From: JBHJHP01 sp042219855
GTDB lineage: Bacteria; Bacteroidota; Bacteroidia; Bacteroidales; UBA5342
Assembly (NCBI RefSeq): GCF_042219855.1
Contig: NZ_JBHJHP010000010.1
Coordinates: forward strand, 62,001 to 126,000
DNA: 64,000 nt
Direction: 5' to 3'
Positions 31,673 through 41,448 of the stretch are shown here, piece after piece. Position 1 is the stretch's first letter. Each line of letters opens with the position of its first letter. The position numbers were made by a program, and so were the translations under genes. Under the pieces are notes generated by a model that worked only from the letters and a program-made list of their open reading frames with translations, was not told the origin of the DNA and searched no databases.

Positions 31673-33334
31673 TTATTCATTTGCCAGATCGTACTTAATG
31701 AACCAATTCTCAGGCGTCATCAGGTATTGATATACTTCTTCCTTTTTCCCGTCGGGATATTTTGCACTGACCCTTGATGCTAAAATGGATGGATCGTTCC
31801 AGCGTTTTGCCATACGAATCATAGCAAAATAGGAGCGGGCTTCACCATTACTTTCCATACAGGTTTCATCCAGTATCAGGGAATCAAGCTGGTAGCAGTA
31901 TGTGTCCGGCTGTGCTATAGAATCTGCAGATGGAAATACGTAAGCAAGCGCTACACGGTCTCTGACACCGGCATTCGGATATTTATCGTTTGTAAACGCA
32001 TCATATATCAACGGATCGGTAAACGGATACCGCCATTCTGATTCTTCAAATTTTGAATAGTAATCACTGAACATACCACCGTTTAAAAGCGCTTCTGCTT
32101 CACGGAACATGTGCTTTTGATTTAAAGCTTCCATCAGGAAAAAGTGAATATCCGGAGCCCTGTACATGTAAATGTTGTCCACTGTTTTATATACCTGGTT
32201 TGGATCATCTTCAAAATAGTGGGTCAATTTACGGTATACCCGTTGTCCATCGATTTCATCATACGATCTCCCGTCACCACGGTACTTATCACCTTTTGTT
32301 ATACCATCTTTTTGATACTGGTTATCAAACCGGTCCATAATAGCCTTTGTAGGCCTCAGATAGTAATAATTAGGTTCCCTGTTGGAAAAGTAACGTAACA
32401 GGTCGTTAACCTGACCATTTTCGTAATTGTACAAGGTACAGTTGATTCTTACATCAGTTAACAGTCCGCTGTTGATCGTTGTGAAGATGTCAGATATCCA
32501 TTCGTTATCATGTTCGTCAAATGTAATCTTCCATTTTTTTCTCGATCCGTCAGCATAGAGAAACCATATTGCTTCATCAATAACCTGGTCATAATTTTCA
32601 TCCCACAGGTCAAGTTCAATGTTCAGACACTCCGGGAAAGGGTTGATTATATCCCAGGACTGGTCTGTTGTTTCCGATGAAATTACATCAGAGAACTGAA
32701 ATGGAATCATTCCGTTAATCTGATAGTCAATGGTATCATTACTTATGCTTATCCCTTCTCTCATTAACAGGATTAACTGATCGATTAACTGATCGAAATC
32801 CAGGGTAGGATAGTTGTGGTCAGGCTGATACTCCACCATAGGATCATCAAAATAAATAGCCTTTCCATAAAGTTTTCCGATCATAAGATAAGCCCAGACC
32901 TTATACCGTATTGTAGCGCTTATAAAACCGTCAAACACATCATCCGTAACAGCTTTGGGATTATTCTTCTTGTAAATAATCGCATTCCTGATAAAATCGT
33001 TGGCGTTTACCACCACATCGTAAAAATCACTGGGATTGGTAAATTCGTTGTTGTTATCGTTGGTATAGTTATAAATCTCCCATAAACCCTGGGGGGCATT
33101 TTCCGTTGGTTCCAGTAAATCTCCCCGAAGTTCAGAAAGGATTACCGCTTTGTCTGCAACACCGGCTACCTTAGCCGCAACACCCATATAACCGGAGTAG
33201 AGTTCATCATTACTCGAAATGTAATCCTCTCCTAAAAGTAAATCGTCCGGGTTTGTATTGAAAAAATCTGAACAGCTTTGTAAAAGAACCAAGCCTGATA
33301 TTAAAACTATTGCATATTTAATCTTCTTCATCAT
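31673..33334 (-). CDS. SusD/RagB-family glycan-binding lipoprotein
   Basis: This 553-residue surface lipoprotein has an SPII signal (LLQSCSDFFNTNPDD) followed by the early motif of SusD proteins. SusD proteins cap the SusC barrel and bind glycan. Several SusD/RagB features are visible: VWAYLMIGKLYG near residue 150, YYLRPTKAI, and the C-terminal MTPENWFIKYD region. The frame is open from ATG 33346, which overlaps the susC stop, but GGAGG at 33340-33344 sits 5 bp before ATG 33334, so that start (MMKKIKY) is preferred. It pairs with the SusC at 33346-36456 upstream. Confidence 0.85.
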   Translation of the reverse strand: MMKKIKYAIVLISGLVLLQSCSDFFNTNPDDLLLGEDYISSNDELYSGYMGVAAKVAGVADKAVILSELRGDLLEPTENAPQGLWEIYNYTNDNNNEFTNPSDFYDVVVNANDFIRNAIIYKKNNPKAVTDDVFDGFISATIRYKVWAYLMIGKLYGKAIYFDDPMVEYQPDHNYPTLDFDQLIDQLILLMREGISISNDTIDYQINGMIPFQFSDVISSETTDQSWDIINPFPECLNIELDLWDENYDQVIDEAIWFLYADGSRKKWKITFDEHDNEWISDIFTTINSGLLTDVRINCTLYNYENGQVNDLLRYFSNREPNYYYLRPTKAIMDRFDNQYQKDGITKGDKYRGDGRSYDEIDGQRVYRKLTHYFEDDPNQVYKTVDNIYMYRAPDIHFFLMEALNQKHMFREAEALLNGGMFSDYYSKFEESEWRYPFTDPLIYDAFTNDKYPNAGVRDRVALAYVFPSADSIAQPDTYCYQLDSLILDETCMESNGEARSYFAMIRMAKRWNDPSILASRVSAKYPDGKKEEVYQYLMTPENWFIKYDLANE

Positions 33335-33345
33335 TGTATCCTCCA

Positions 33346-36300
33346 TTAGAATTGTAGTTTTAGACCAAGTTTAACTGAAGCAGGGGCAGGTGTTTTGGCA
33401 TAATCAAATCCCTGCATCATTGGATCGTAAGAGTAAGATGTTACCGGATCCAAGCCCAGATAGTTTGTAAATGTATAAAGGTTTTCAGCTGAAACATATA
33501 CAATTCCGCTCTTTATAAAATCATACGAATCAGGTTTAAGTGTGTAAGATAAAGTGATGCTTCTGAGTTTAATGTAAGATGCATCCTCTATCCATCTGTC
33601 TGAGAAACGATTGTTTTTCATCGGGTCATTGTAGGCTACTTTAGGAATATCCGTTACCTGACCTTCTGTTTGCCATCTTCTCACCACTGCAGCTGATTGG
33701 TTGTTGTAACTGTCAACAGCTTCCAGAGATCTTCTGACAGCATTATACATGTCGTTACCATAGCTGTAACTGAATGATGCAGAAAGATCAAATTGTTTGT
33801 ACCTTAAATTGGCAAACAGTGCACCAAAAACATCCGGATTGGCATTGCCGATTATTGTTCTGTCACGTGCATCAATAATGTTATCGTTTCCGTAGGAATC
33901 TTTAAAGATAATATCACCGGCATTGAACGGATCACCTTTATAATCAGTTAACCCGGCATTATCGGCATCCTGTTGTGAGGCAAAAACGCCTTCTGTTTCA
34001 TACCCGTAAAAACTGTATACCGATTCACCAACGCGTGAAATAACCGCAGATCCATCGCTTAATTCATGAATAATCTCATTTGAACTTCCTAAGCTTTCCA
34101 GCACATTTTTATTCAGACATGCATTACCTCCCAGCGTAAACCCAAAGTTTCTGCTGCTGAACACATCAAACATCAGCGATAACTCAAATCCCTTGTTGCT
34201 TATCTCACCCTGATTATAGATGATTTCTTCTATACCGAATTCCGGTTGTGTTTTACTTGGCATAATAACATCAGAGGTTATGATACTGTAATAGCTCAAC
34301 TCAGCCTGAATACGGTTTTTAAACAGCCCCATATCCAGTCCGGCATCAAATGTTTTACTTGTTTCCCATTTCAGCAGGGTGTTAGGCATATTACCACGAA
34401 CAATACCCGACAGGTTACGGAAAGGTGTACTCAGGTAATAGTATTTACTGATTCTGGTGGAGAAGCGGCTGTTTCCACTGATACCATATTCACCTCTAAG
34501 ATTAAGTTTGTTAATGGGATCAACATCTGTTAAAAATGATGTGTTTTTCAGGTATAAGGTAGCACCACCGGATGGGAAAATGCCCCAGCGTGTGGCCTCT
34601 TTACCTGTTGACGATGCTGCATCGTAAGATGCATTGGCCGACAGAGTCAGCAGATTATTAAGAGTATAATCGGCATGTCCGTAAAAGTTCATCCAGTTCC
34701 ATTCTTCAATATACCCCCAGAAGTCTTTATCCTGGGTTACATAATCCAGTGTTCTGTAAAAGTCCGAAGCTGTATTTGTTCCTTTTCCTGCATCATATTC
34801 ATGGCGTGTTATAAGGGACTGGAAACCCAGAGACACATTAAACGGATTTTTACCGATCAGCGTTTTATATACTCCATTCACATTGGTATAGTAATTTACT
34901 GCTTCTCCTACACCTGCACGGGCAGTGTTCAATGCAAATCCGTCCTGGAGTGGAAGAATGGCCAGGTTATCTTTTCCTGAAATGAAAGCATTTTCCCTGC
35001 TGTAGTTGTAATACAGGCCGAAGGTTCCTGTAAATGTCAGCTTTGGTGTTACCCGGTAGTTTATGCCGGTGTTAAAACTGAAATCGTAAACATCTGATCC
35101 GATAGTCAGCTGGTTTACCACGGCAAGAGGGTTACTTACTCCAAACTGGCGTACAGCATCGTATCCGGGCAAAGTATTATTAAATGCATCTTTTCTGTGG
35201 GGATTTAAGATGGGGGCTTTATACAGCGCAGTCAATAATGGGTTGGTGGCATTCAGCATACCCTGTTCATATAATGAGCTGGTTAAAAAAGCAAAACCAA
35301 CAGATGAAAACAGATCAATATTCTGCCCTAAGTTAATGTTTGCATTTAAACGGGTATTATACCTTGCCAGACTGGAGTTATCAACGGTTCCCTGCTGATC
35401 GAAATAACCAACAGAAAGATCATATTTAGCAACCGCATCTCCACCTTTAATCCTTATATTATTATCGGTAACAAATGCAGGTCTGTAAATCTCCTGCTGC
35501 CAGTTGGTATTATTGTTGTACAAAAACTGATAATAGTAATCAGGATCATCTCTCAGAAACGGAAAATCGGTCAGAAATTCTCCCATATCGGCATATTGGG
35601 TAATACCGACATCACCGATGTATGCTTTAAAATCCGAAACATTAAGTACGGGAAGCGTGGAATTGTTAAATGCCATGCCGTACTGGCCCGAGTATTCAAC
35701 TGCTGTTTCAAGGTCGGTTGCTTTTTTTGTTTCTATCAGCAGCACACCATTTGAACCTATCGAACCATAAAGTGAAGCCTCCTGGCCTTTGAGTAAAGTA
35801 ATATTTTCAATGTCGTTTACACTGATTGCGTTGAAAATACCTTTTGAATATCCACCGATAATAGGAGATTCATTCATGTCGGGCAGATAAGGAACCCCAT
35901 TTAAAATAATCAGCGGAGCGTTATTGCCAAGAACCGATTGAATACCCCTCAGGTTTAAATACGATCCTTCACCCGGCATACCACTTTTGTTGATCATATA
36001 AAGTCCGGAAATATTTCCCAAAAGTGCATCATCAATTGTTGCTGCACCCTGATCTATATTTTTTTCATTTATATTCTGACTATTACCCGTAACGATATTA
36101 TAATCTGCCTGGTGGAAAGGTAATACCTTATCCTGATTATAGTCAAATTTATCAGACGGAATCATGGTTACTTCGAAAGTGCTTTTGCCCAGTATGGGAA
36201 GCTTTTGCTGAAAATAACCCTGTCCCCATACTTCAATTGTACCGTCAAGGGAACTTACTTCCAGTGAAAACTGTCCCAGGCTGTCGGTTGTGGCAGACTC

Positions 36301-36456
36301 AGTTGCAACTGAACTCGTAATAACAGCGCCCTTAACCGGTTCATTATTATATGGACTTAATATTTTTCCTGTAATTTTTAACGGCTCTTGTGCTGATGCG
36401 GATACTGTTGTCAAGAGCGCACATATCACAAGGAAGAGATTAATACATTTTTTCAT
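33346..36456 (-). CDS. SusC/RagA-family TonB-linked outer-membrane protein
   Basis: This 1036-residue TonB-dependent transporter imports glycan oligomers. A signal peptide ends at SASAQ, followed by a CarboxypepD_reg domain (ITGKILSPYNNEPVKGAVI) and the plug (ALLGNISGLY, LNLRGIQSV, PLIILNGVPYLP, then GSIGSNGVLLIETK) before a 22-strand-type barrel ending KLGLKLQF. It is more divergent from standard SusC than the second copy. The frame is open to 36735, but those 93 residues lack signal-peptide character and run into the upstream gene, so ATG 36456 (MKKCINLFL) is chosen. The stop overlaps the SusD frame. Confidence 0.87.
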   Translation of the reverse strand: MKKCINLFLVICALLTTVSASAQEPLKITGKILSPYNNEPVKGAVITSSVATESATTDSLGQFSLEVSSLDGTIEVWGQGYFQQKLPILGKSTFEVTMIPSDKFDYNQDKVLPFHQADYNIVTGNSQNINEKNIDQGAATIDDALLGNISGLYMINKSGMPGEGSYLNLRGIQSVLGNNAPLIILNGVPYLPDMNESPIIGGYSKGIFNAISVNDIENITLLKGQEASLYGSIGSNGVLLIETKKATDLETAVEYSGQYGMAFNNSTLPVLNVSDFKAYIGDVGITQYADMGEFLTDFPFLRDDPDYYYQFLYNNNTNWQQEIYRPAFVTDNNIRIKGGDAVAKYDLSVGYFDQQGTVDNSSLARYNTRLNANINLGQNIDLFSSVGFAFLTSSLYEQGMLNATNPLLTALYKAPILNPHRKDAFNNTLPGYDAVRQFGVSNPLAVVNQLTIGSDVYDFSFNTGINYRVTPKLTFTGTFGLYYNYSRENAFISGKDNLAILPLQDGFALNTARAGVGEAVNYYTNVNGVYKTLIGKNPFNVSLGFQSLITRHEYDAGKGTNTASDFYRTLDYVTQDKDFWGYIEEWNWMNFYGHADYTLNNLLTLSANASYDAASSTGKEATRWGIFPSGGATLYLKNTSFLTDVDPINKLNLRGEYGISGNSRFSTRISKYYYLSTPFRNLSGIVRGNMPNTLLKWETSKTFDAGLDMGLFKNRIQAELSYYSIITSDVIMPSKTQPEFGIEEIIYNQGEISNKGFELSLMFDVFSSRNFGFTLGGNACLNKNVLESLGSSNEIIHELSDGSAVISRVGESVYSFYGYETEGVFASQQDADNAGLTDYKGDPFNAGDIIFKDSYGNDNIIDARDRTIIGNANPDVFGALFANLRYKQFDLSASFSYSYGNDMYNAVRRSLEAVDSYNNQSAAVVRRWQTEGQVTDIPKVAYNDPMKNNRFSDRWIEDASYIKLRSITLSYTLKPDSYDFIKSGIVYVSAENLYTFTNYLGLDPVTSYSYDPMMQGFDYAKTPAPASVKLGLKLQF

Positions 36457-36649
36457 CCGTGAATTATATTTTAATGTTTGGATGCCCGACGGAATTAAAC
36501 CGGCTCGGACGGGGAACTTGTCCTGAAAAAACTGAAATCGTTTCATTAGGATATTATTTTTTAGATGTATTGATTTACGCTTCCTGCCGGAAACGGGATC
36601 TGCCTTTATATTAATTTGAAAACAATTTAATTTCATTAGAAACAGCTTT

Positions 36650-38251
36650 TTAATAGTTGTTTTCAGTTGGTTTGAGAGCCCAGTGATATAACTGGAGTTC
36701 TTCTGTACTTCCACCTCCCAATCGGCTGAATTCAACTTTTATTTTAACATGTTGCAGACCTTCGCCAGCCACATTTACAATGTTTACAAGACCTCCCAGA
36801 CCATCATATTTTGATACCACTGTTTCAGTAACACGGTCATAGTTCCATGGACTGGACTGATTTACTTTCACTTCTTCGCCAACCAGTTCTCCGTTGAAAT
36901 AGAAATTGACATAAGCATGGTTTTTACTTCTGAACCCAAAATAAAACTTATATTCTCCTGCCGGTATCAACATCTCTGAAGCTACTGTAGTATTATCGGG
37001 AAGGGTCTCAATTTTTAAAGGCGAAAACTCCACAGCCAATGGTAAACTATCGTTAATGTCTCCCAGAGCTTTCAGATAAAAATAGTAGCCTTTCGGGTAG
37101 CCATATGATGTAAAATCAAAACTGTCACCTTGTACTATGGTATGACTTGTTTCATTAAAATACTGGATATAATTGGGTTTTTCTTCTTCCGGTACATACT
37201 GTATATACTGAACCAACGATTTTATCCTGGTAATAAAAATGTTATTCGGGATCTTCATTTTGGTTACATTATAGATGATACCGTTACTCATCATTTTCGG
37301 ATCCATATCCAGTTGCTGAACCGAGGTTCTCCAAACAATGTTTCTGCCATCAGGTTCCGGCATTGTTACTGCAGAAACCAGGTCGGTATTGGGATCAATA
37401 TTTCTCATTATGCCGTCATAGAAAAGTGCACCTTTAATCCAGTTGAAAGCAAGGATGGTGTCTTTTAATGTACATGGCATACCAATTGAAAGCAGCTGGT
37501 CCTTATAATTTTCAAGACAATCGTCAATAACGGAGTTGTCTGGTAAAAACATGGTGAGCTGGGAAAATTCCGATTTAAAATCAGCCTGAGCAAGCAATGG
37601 GTTTTCAATGACAAAAACCGAATCGTAAATGGTATTCCCTGTGATATCCACACCAATCGGCACACTGTTTTCTACGTCAAATACGGTGTCATTTGAATTG
37701 AATATCGTATCGACAATGGTAGAATAATTATCACCGAGTGCCAGCAGGTAATCATAAATACCTATAACCGGTTCCATCAGGTGATTGATTTCATGTACGA
37801 CACCATTTTTACAAAACTGATCTGTTTTAAGGATTTTTGCATCAGCTACGTAGGCATCATCGGTGCCAAGGGAGACAGAAATATATTTACCGTTCAGAGA
37901 ACGCAGTCTTAATCCATCATATAACTTGGAATATCCAAATGACAGGTTATTGATCTGATACTGCATGATAAAAGTATCGGTAAACATTTTCTCTAACTCC
38001 GCCAACTGATCCATCGCTTCGTTATTTACCGCCCAGACCGTTAAGTTCTGGTCCCTCTGCAGTTCTTCTGCTACTCCTGTTGCTTCAAGTGCAGCAACAA
38101 ATTTGTCATAGTCATGATTGGATTTCAGATACTCCAACACACTTTGCGATGAAACGGTGGAATTCCCTTCATCATAATGCTCTTTCCAGTTGTCTTTGCA
38201 GGCCGCAAATAACAGAATAGCCAGACCTAAAATATATGTTAAACGTTTCAT
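36650..38251 (-). CDS. Fasciclin-domain lipoprotein
   Basis: This 533-residue protein has an SPII signal (LLFAACKD) and two fasciclin (FAS1)-type modules: near 35-165 (SVLEYLKSNHDYDKFVAAL, LTVWAVNNEAMDQL, KNGVVHEINHLM) and about 165-320 (YDYLLALGDNYSTI, LTMFLPDNSVID). The C-terminal third (about 370-533) is a beta-sandwich-like region, probably a carbohydrate- or protein-binding module, containing AGEYKFYFGFR and VKIKVEFSRLGG. It lies between fasciclin and SusC genes in the same direction. FAS1 domains act in adhesion; a glycan-binding surface role beside SusCD is inferred. Confidence 0.75.
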   Translation of the reverse strand: MKRLTYILGLAILLFAACKDNWKEHYDEGNSTVSSQSVLEYLKSNHDYDKFVAALEATGVAEELQRDQNLTVWAVNNEAMDQLAELEKMFTDTFIMQYQINNLSFGYSKLYDGLRLRSLNGKYISVSLGTDDAYVADAKILKTDQFCKNGVVHEINHLMEPVIGIYDYLLALGDNYSTIVDTIFNSNDTVFDVENSVPIGVDITGNTIYDSVFVIENPLLAQADFKSEFSQLTMFLPDNSVIDDCLENYKDQLLSIGMPCTLKDTILAFNWIKGALFYDGIMRNIDPNTDLVSAVTMPEPDGRNIVWRTSVQQLDMDPKMMSNGIIYNVTKMKIPNNIFITRIKSLVQYIQYVPEEEKPNYIQYFNETSHTIVQGDSFDFTSYGYPKGYYFYLKALGDINDSLPLAVEFSPLKIETLPDNTTVASEMLIPAGEYKFYFGFRSKNHAYVNFYFNGELVGEEVKVNQSSPWNYDRVTETVVSKYDGLGGLVNIVNVAGEGLQHVKIKVEFSRLGGGSTEELQLYHWALKPTENNY

Positions 38252-38262
38252 AACTATAATTT

Positions 38263-39897
38263 TTAATTTATTGGCTCAAATTTGATATAATCAAGTTCCA
38301 GTTTTTTACCATCAATTCCTACAATTCTTAAGGTATGTTCATCTGTTTCATCAAACGTGATTGAACTCACCAGGACTTTGTTTGAATATCTGGTCGCAGT
38401 AGCATTGGACACGAAGAAAGACGAGCCCAGTTTTGTATCATTGTCCATGTAACACTGCATTTCGCCTGCACTGTTAACAGATAAATAGCTTACATAATAT
38501 AAGGTCATCTTATATGTACCTTTTACAATAACAGGGGTTTTAATTTCAACCCATCCTCCTGCACCGGTCGAGATTTCAAGATGGTCGAAAAACTTACAGT
38601 CATAATACGCACCATCATTGTTTCTGTTATTGACATACGTAATCACATCTGGTTTCGTCAGTGGAATGGCTTCCCAGTAGTACGCAGCAACTTCATCTTC
38701 TGGAACCACTTTTTCATAGGTTCCGCTACCGCCTCTACCGTTTGGACTCTGGAAATAGTCGCAGATGGCTGCCAGATCAGCATAATTGGACAAATCCCAG
38801 TCTATGACAGTCGTAGGAGGGGTGGCAACAGGCATCCATGTGTCAACCTCGTGTAATACCCCATTTTTGCAGGTAATATCGTTTCTGAATGGAATAAATC
38901 TGGTGCCTGTCTCAACCGTTTCATCATAGTTGATCCAGATTCCGTTATCTGATTTTGAGATGTTAATGAGTTCCTTATTAGCCAGAGTATTGATATTTTT
39001 TGAATCTACACCATCCTGAAATGTAGCCAGTACATCATATGATTGTCTCTGAGAAACAATGTGATAGGCAACGTACTGGTTGAGCAGATTATCGGCATTT
39101 GTATAATCTGACTGCTCAACACCAATTTTACTTTTCAGATCATCAAGTGACCGGATCCCATCTATACTGTAGATACTGTCAGGAACAGCAAACAATGTGA
39201 AATAATACCTTCTGATAATTTCGTTACCACTGCTCAGATCAAGCGCTGTATCCTGCACTTTATTCAGCAGTGCATCATAACCGGTTGCTGTAACAGCATC
39301 TTTCATAATGGAAAAACGATCGGAGTCGATCCGGTCCCATATGGTCTCAACAACCGGAATCAGAACCTCATCCAATACATGAACCACGCCATTGGTCACT
39401 TCAATATTCAGTTCAACAATTTTACTGGTGTTGTTGATGTAAATGGCAGTTAATCCACCTTCGCCAAACGATATGGATAAATACTCGTCAATTGCTGTGG
39501 GCCAGTTCATTACACCACTTGAAAATTCTTCCTGTTTAAGCACTTTATTATGTAAGGTGTGATACTTAACAAGGAAAGTAGCATACTCCTTATCAATATC
39601 CGTAACCGAGTTGTAACCTTGTTCTTTCATAAATTTTTCCATTGCGGCATTATTAGGAACAAAAGCCGTATAATCGGTGTACAGATTAAACGTGCTGTAC
39701 AGACCTGTATAGTGGAGCAGTTCAACCCATAATGAGAAATCTTCGGAGCGCGAGTTCAAATAACTGGCAACGGGCAGTTCATCATAGGCAACATAAGTAG
39801 TCCCTTCGTATGGATCTTTACATGCGAAAAGAACAAAGCCTAATAAGAATATGGATAATATTTTTTGCATGTTCATTTTTTTTATAGCTATTTTCAT
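38263..39897 (-). CDS. Fasciclin-domain lipoprotein
   Basis: This protein of up to 544 residues has an SPII signal (LLGFVLFACKDPYEG). Two FAS1 modules can be seen: LYTDYTAFVPNNAAMEKFM with VTNGVVHVLDEVL, and FTLFAVPDSIYSI with KNGVLHEVDTWMPV. The last part (about 390-544) is a beta-rich module ending KLELDYIKFEPI, like the wall-binding modules of carbohydrate-active proteins. Start codons at 39897, 39876 or 39870 are all possible; the two later ones give a normal signal peptide length. It overlaps nothing and is 11 bp before the next fasciclin gene in transcription order. Confidence 0.75.
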   Translation of the reverse strand: MKIAIKKMNMQKILSIFLLGFVLFACKDPYEGTTYVAYDELPVASYLNSRSEDFSLWVELLHYTGLYSTFNLYTDYTAFVPNNAAMEKFMKEQGYNSVTDIDKEYATFLVKYHTLHNKVLKQEEFSSGVMNWPTAIDEYLSISFGEGGLTAIYINNTSKIVELNIEVTNGVVHVLDEVLIPVVETIWDRIDSDRFSIMKDAVTATGYDALLNKVQDTALDLSSGNEIIRRYYFTLFAVPDSIYSIDGIRSLDDLKSKIGVEQSDYTNADNLLNQYVAYHIVSQRQSYDVLATFQDGVDSKNINTLANKELINISKSDNGIWINYDETVETGTRFIPFRNDITCKNGVLHEVDTWMPVATPPTTVIDWDLSNYADLAAICDYFQSPNGRGGSGTYEKVVPEDEVAAYYWEAIPLTKPDVITYVNNRNNDGAYYDCKFFDHLEISTGAGGWVEIKTPVIVKGTYKMTLYYVSYLSVNSAGEMQCYMDNDTKLGSSFFVSNATATRYSNKVLVSSITFDETDEHTLRIVGIDGKKLELDYIKFEPIN

Positions 39898-39921
39898 GAT
39901 GAAATCAAATCGTTTAATTAA

Positions 39922-41445
39922 TTATTTGAGACTCTCATAATAAGGATTCTGAATCAGATTTTTGTTATTTGTCAGTTCATCGAAATGAATTGGTAAATAA
40001 TGACTGTCCTTGTTCCTTAGTATTGATTGAACGATTAACGCCTTTTCAGGGGTAATATTTTTTAATACCTCATCTATCATATAATTGAGATACTGATAAT
40101 TATTGCGTTTCCCTACCCTGAGTAAATCATACCATCGTTTACCTTCAATAGCCAGCTCGAGGGATCTTTCATCCATCACCAGTTCCAGCATTTCCTGTTC
40201 GGTTTGCGGAATATCAGTGATCAGATTAGTCACCTGTGCTCTTTCTCTGATTGAGTTTACGATATCAACAGCTTCTGCATAGTTGGTTTGATTTCCCGGT
40301 TCTTTCATTACAAGAGCTTCTGTCTTCATTAATAAAACATCGGCAAAGCGGTACATGATCCAGTTCTGGTCCTGCTCGCCGGAAGTTCTTTCAGCACCAA
40401 CTTCTGTAGCCAGTAAATGATTACCTGCATTTGAACCGATATATTTCCAGACCTTAAGTGCCGGCATCGTCGTGTAAGTTGCATTCAAGCCTCTGATGTC
40501 ATTGTATGACCTTAAATACTTCATGTATAAGGTCATGGATATCTGGTAATCATATGATGTCCCGTTAAACATATTATACAGGCTGCTGTTGGATTGTCCC
40601 TGAGAATTATCCCACTGCAGCTCGAAGATGCTTTCATTTGAGTTGCCCGGATTGAAAAGCGTGAACCAGTTATTTTCGTTCTCACCGGTCAGACCCTGTA
40701 TCAGCCCTACTTTACCTGAACCTATAATATCGTTACAGGCTATGATGGCTTTATCGTATTCTTCTGTCCATAAATACACATCAGCCATGGTGGCTTTGAC
40801 AGCCAGCCTGGTAGCTCTTCCTTTGTTCATCCATGGTTCAGAAGCAGAATAGGAATCCTTGATATTCTGTTCAGCAAACAGTAAATCGGCTTTAATCTGC
40901 GCCCATATTTCTGATTCCGGTGACTTGGGAATTTCATAATTCTGGGAATCATTCATATAAGGTTCAAGAATGAGAGGTACATCTCTGAAATTCCGCACAA
41001 GGAAAAAGTAGGCCAAAGCACGCAGGTATGTTGCCTCAGCAACAGTTGCATTTTTGGCTTCTTCAGGAAATGAAGGATCTGCAACTCCCGGTGCATAACG
41101 GATCACCATATTACACAGGTTGATAATCTGATACCATTTACCCCATCTGCAATATTCATTATCAGGCAGGATGTTCCATCGCATGATGTCCAGTTCATCT
41201 CCACCAACAATATTCGGGGCGATGGAATTGGCCCGGTCTTCACCCCATACAATCTGATCCTTAACGGTAGTTCTGTACTTGATGTAGATGGCTGCGATAA
41301 TTGCTTCTACCTGCTCTTTATTTTTCCAGTATTCATCTGCCACCTGTTCATTCTCCGGAATAACATCCAGCCATTGGTTACAAGAGCTAAAACCAATCAA
41401 AGCGGTTAACAGTAATATTTTTATGTTAGTCTTCATTTTCATCAT
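39922..41445 (-). CDS. SusD/RagB-family glycan-binding lipoprotein
   Basis: This 507-residue lipoprotein has an SPII signal (LIGFSSCNQWLDVIPEN) with the canonical LDVIPE start of SusD proteins. Typical features follow: helical TPR-like repeats (EATYLRALAYFFLVRNF, ATRLAVKATMADVYLWTEEYDKAI) and the C-terminal MDERSLELAIEGKRWYDLLRVGK and HYLPIHFDELTNNKNLIQNPYY motifs. It is 3 bp after SusC (41449-44682) in transcription order, a standard SusC-SusD pair. It should sit on the outer surface and bind the same glycan that SusC imports. Confidence 0.93.
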   Translation of the reverse strand: MMKMKTNIKILLLTALIGFSSCNQWLDVIPENEQVADEYWKNKEQVEAIIAAIYIKYRTTVKDQIVWGEDRANSIAPNIVGGDELDIMRWNILPDNEYCRWGKWYQIINLCNMVIRYAPGVADPSFPEEAKNATVAEATYLRALAYFFLVRNFRDVPLILEPYMNDSQNYEIPKSPESEIWAQIKADLLFAEQNIKDSYSASEPWMNKGRATRLAVKATMADVYLWTEEYDKAIIACNDIIGSGKVGLIQGLTGENENNWFTLFNPGNSNESIFELQWDNSQGQSNSSLYNMFNGTSYDYQISMTLYMKYLRSYNDIRGLNATYTTMPALKVWKYIGSNAGNHLLATEVGAERTSGEQDQNWIMYRFADVLLMKTEALVMKEPGNQTNYAEAVDIVNSIRERAQVTNLITDIPQTEQEMLELVMDERSLELAIEGKRWYDLLRVGKRNNYQYLNYMIDEVLKNITPEKALIVQSILRNKDSHYLPIHFDELTNNKNLIQNPYYESLK

Positions 41446-41448
41446 CGA

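Noticed and set aside
36457..36735. 93-residue N-terminal extension of the first SusC
   Set aside because: It has no signal peptide, overlaps the upstream fasciclin gene end, and a proper signal peptide begins at ATG 36456.
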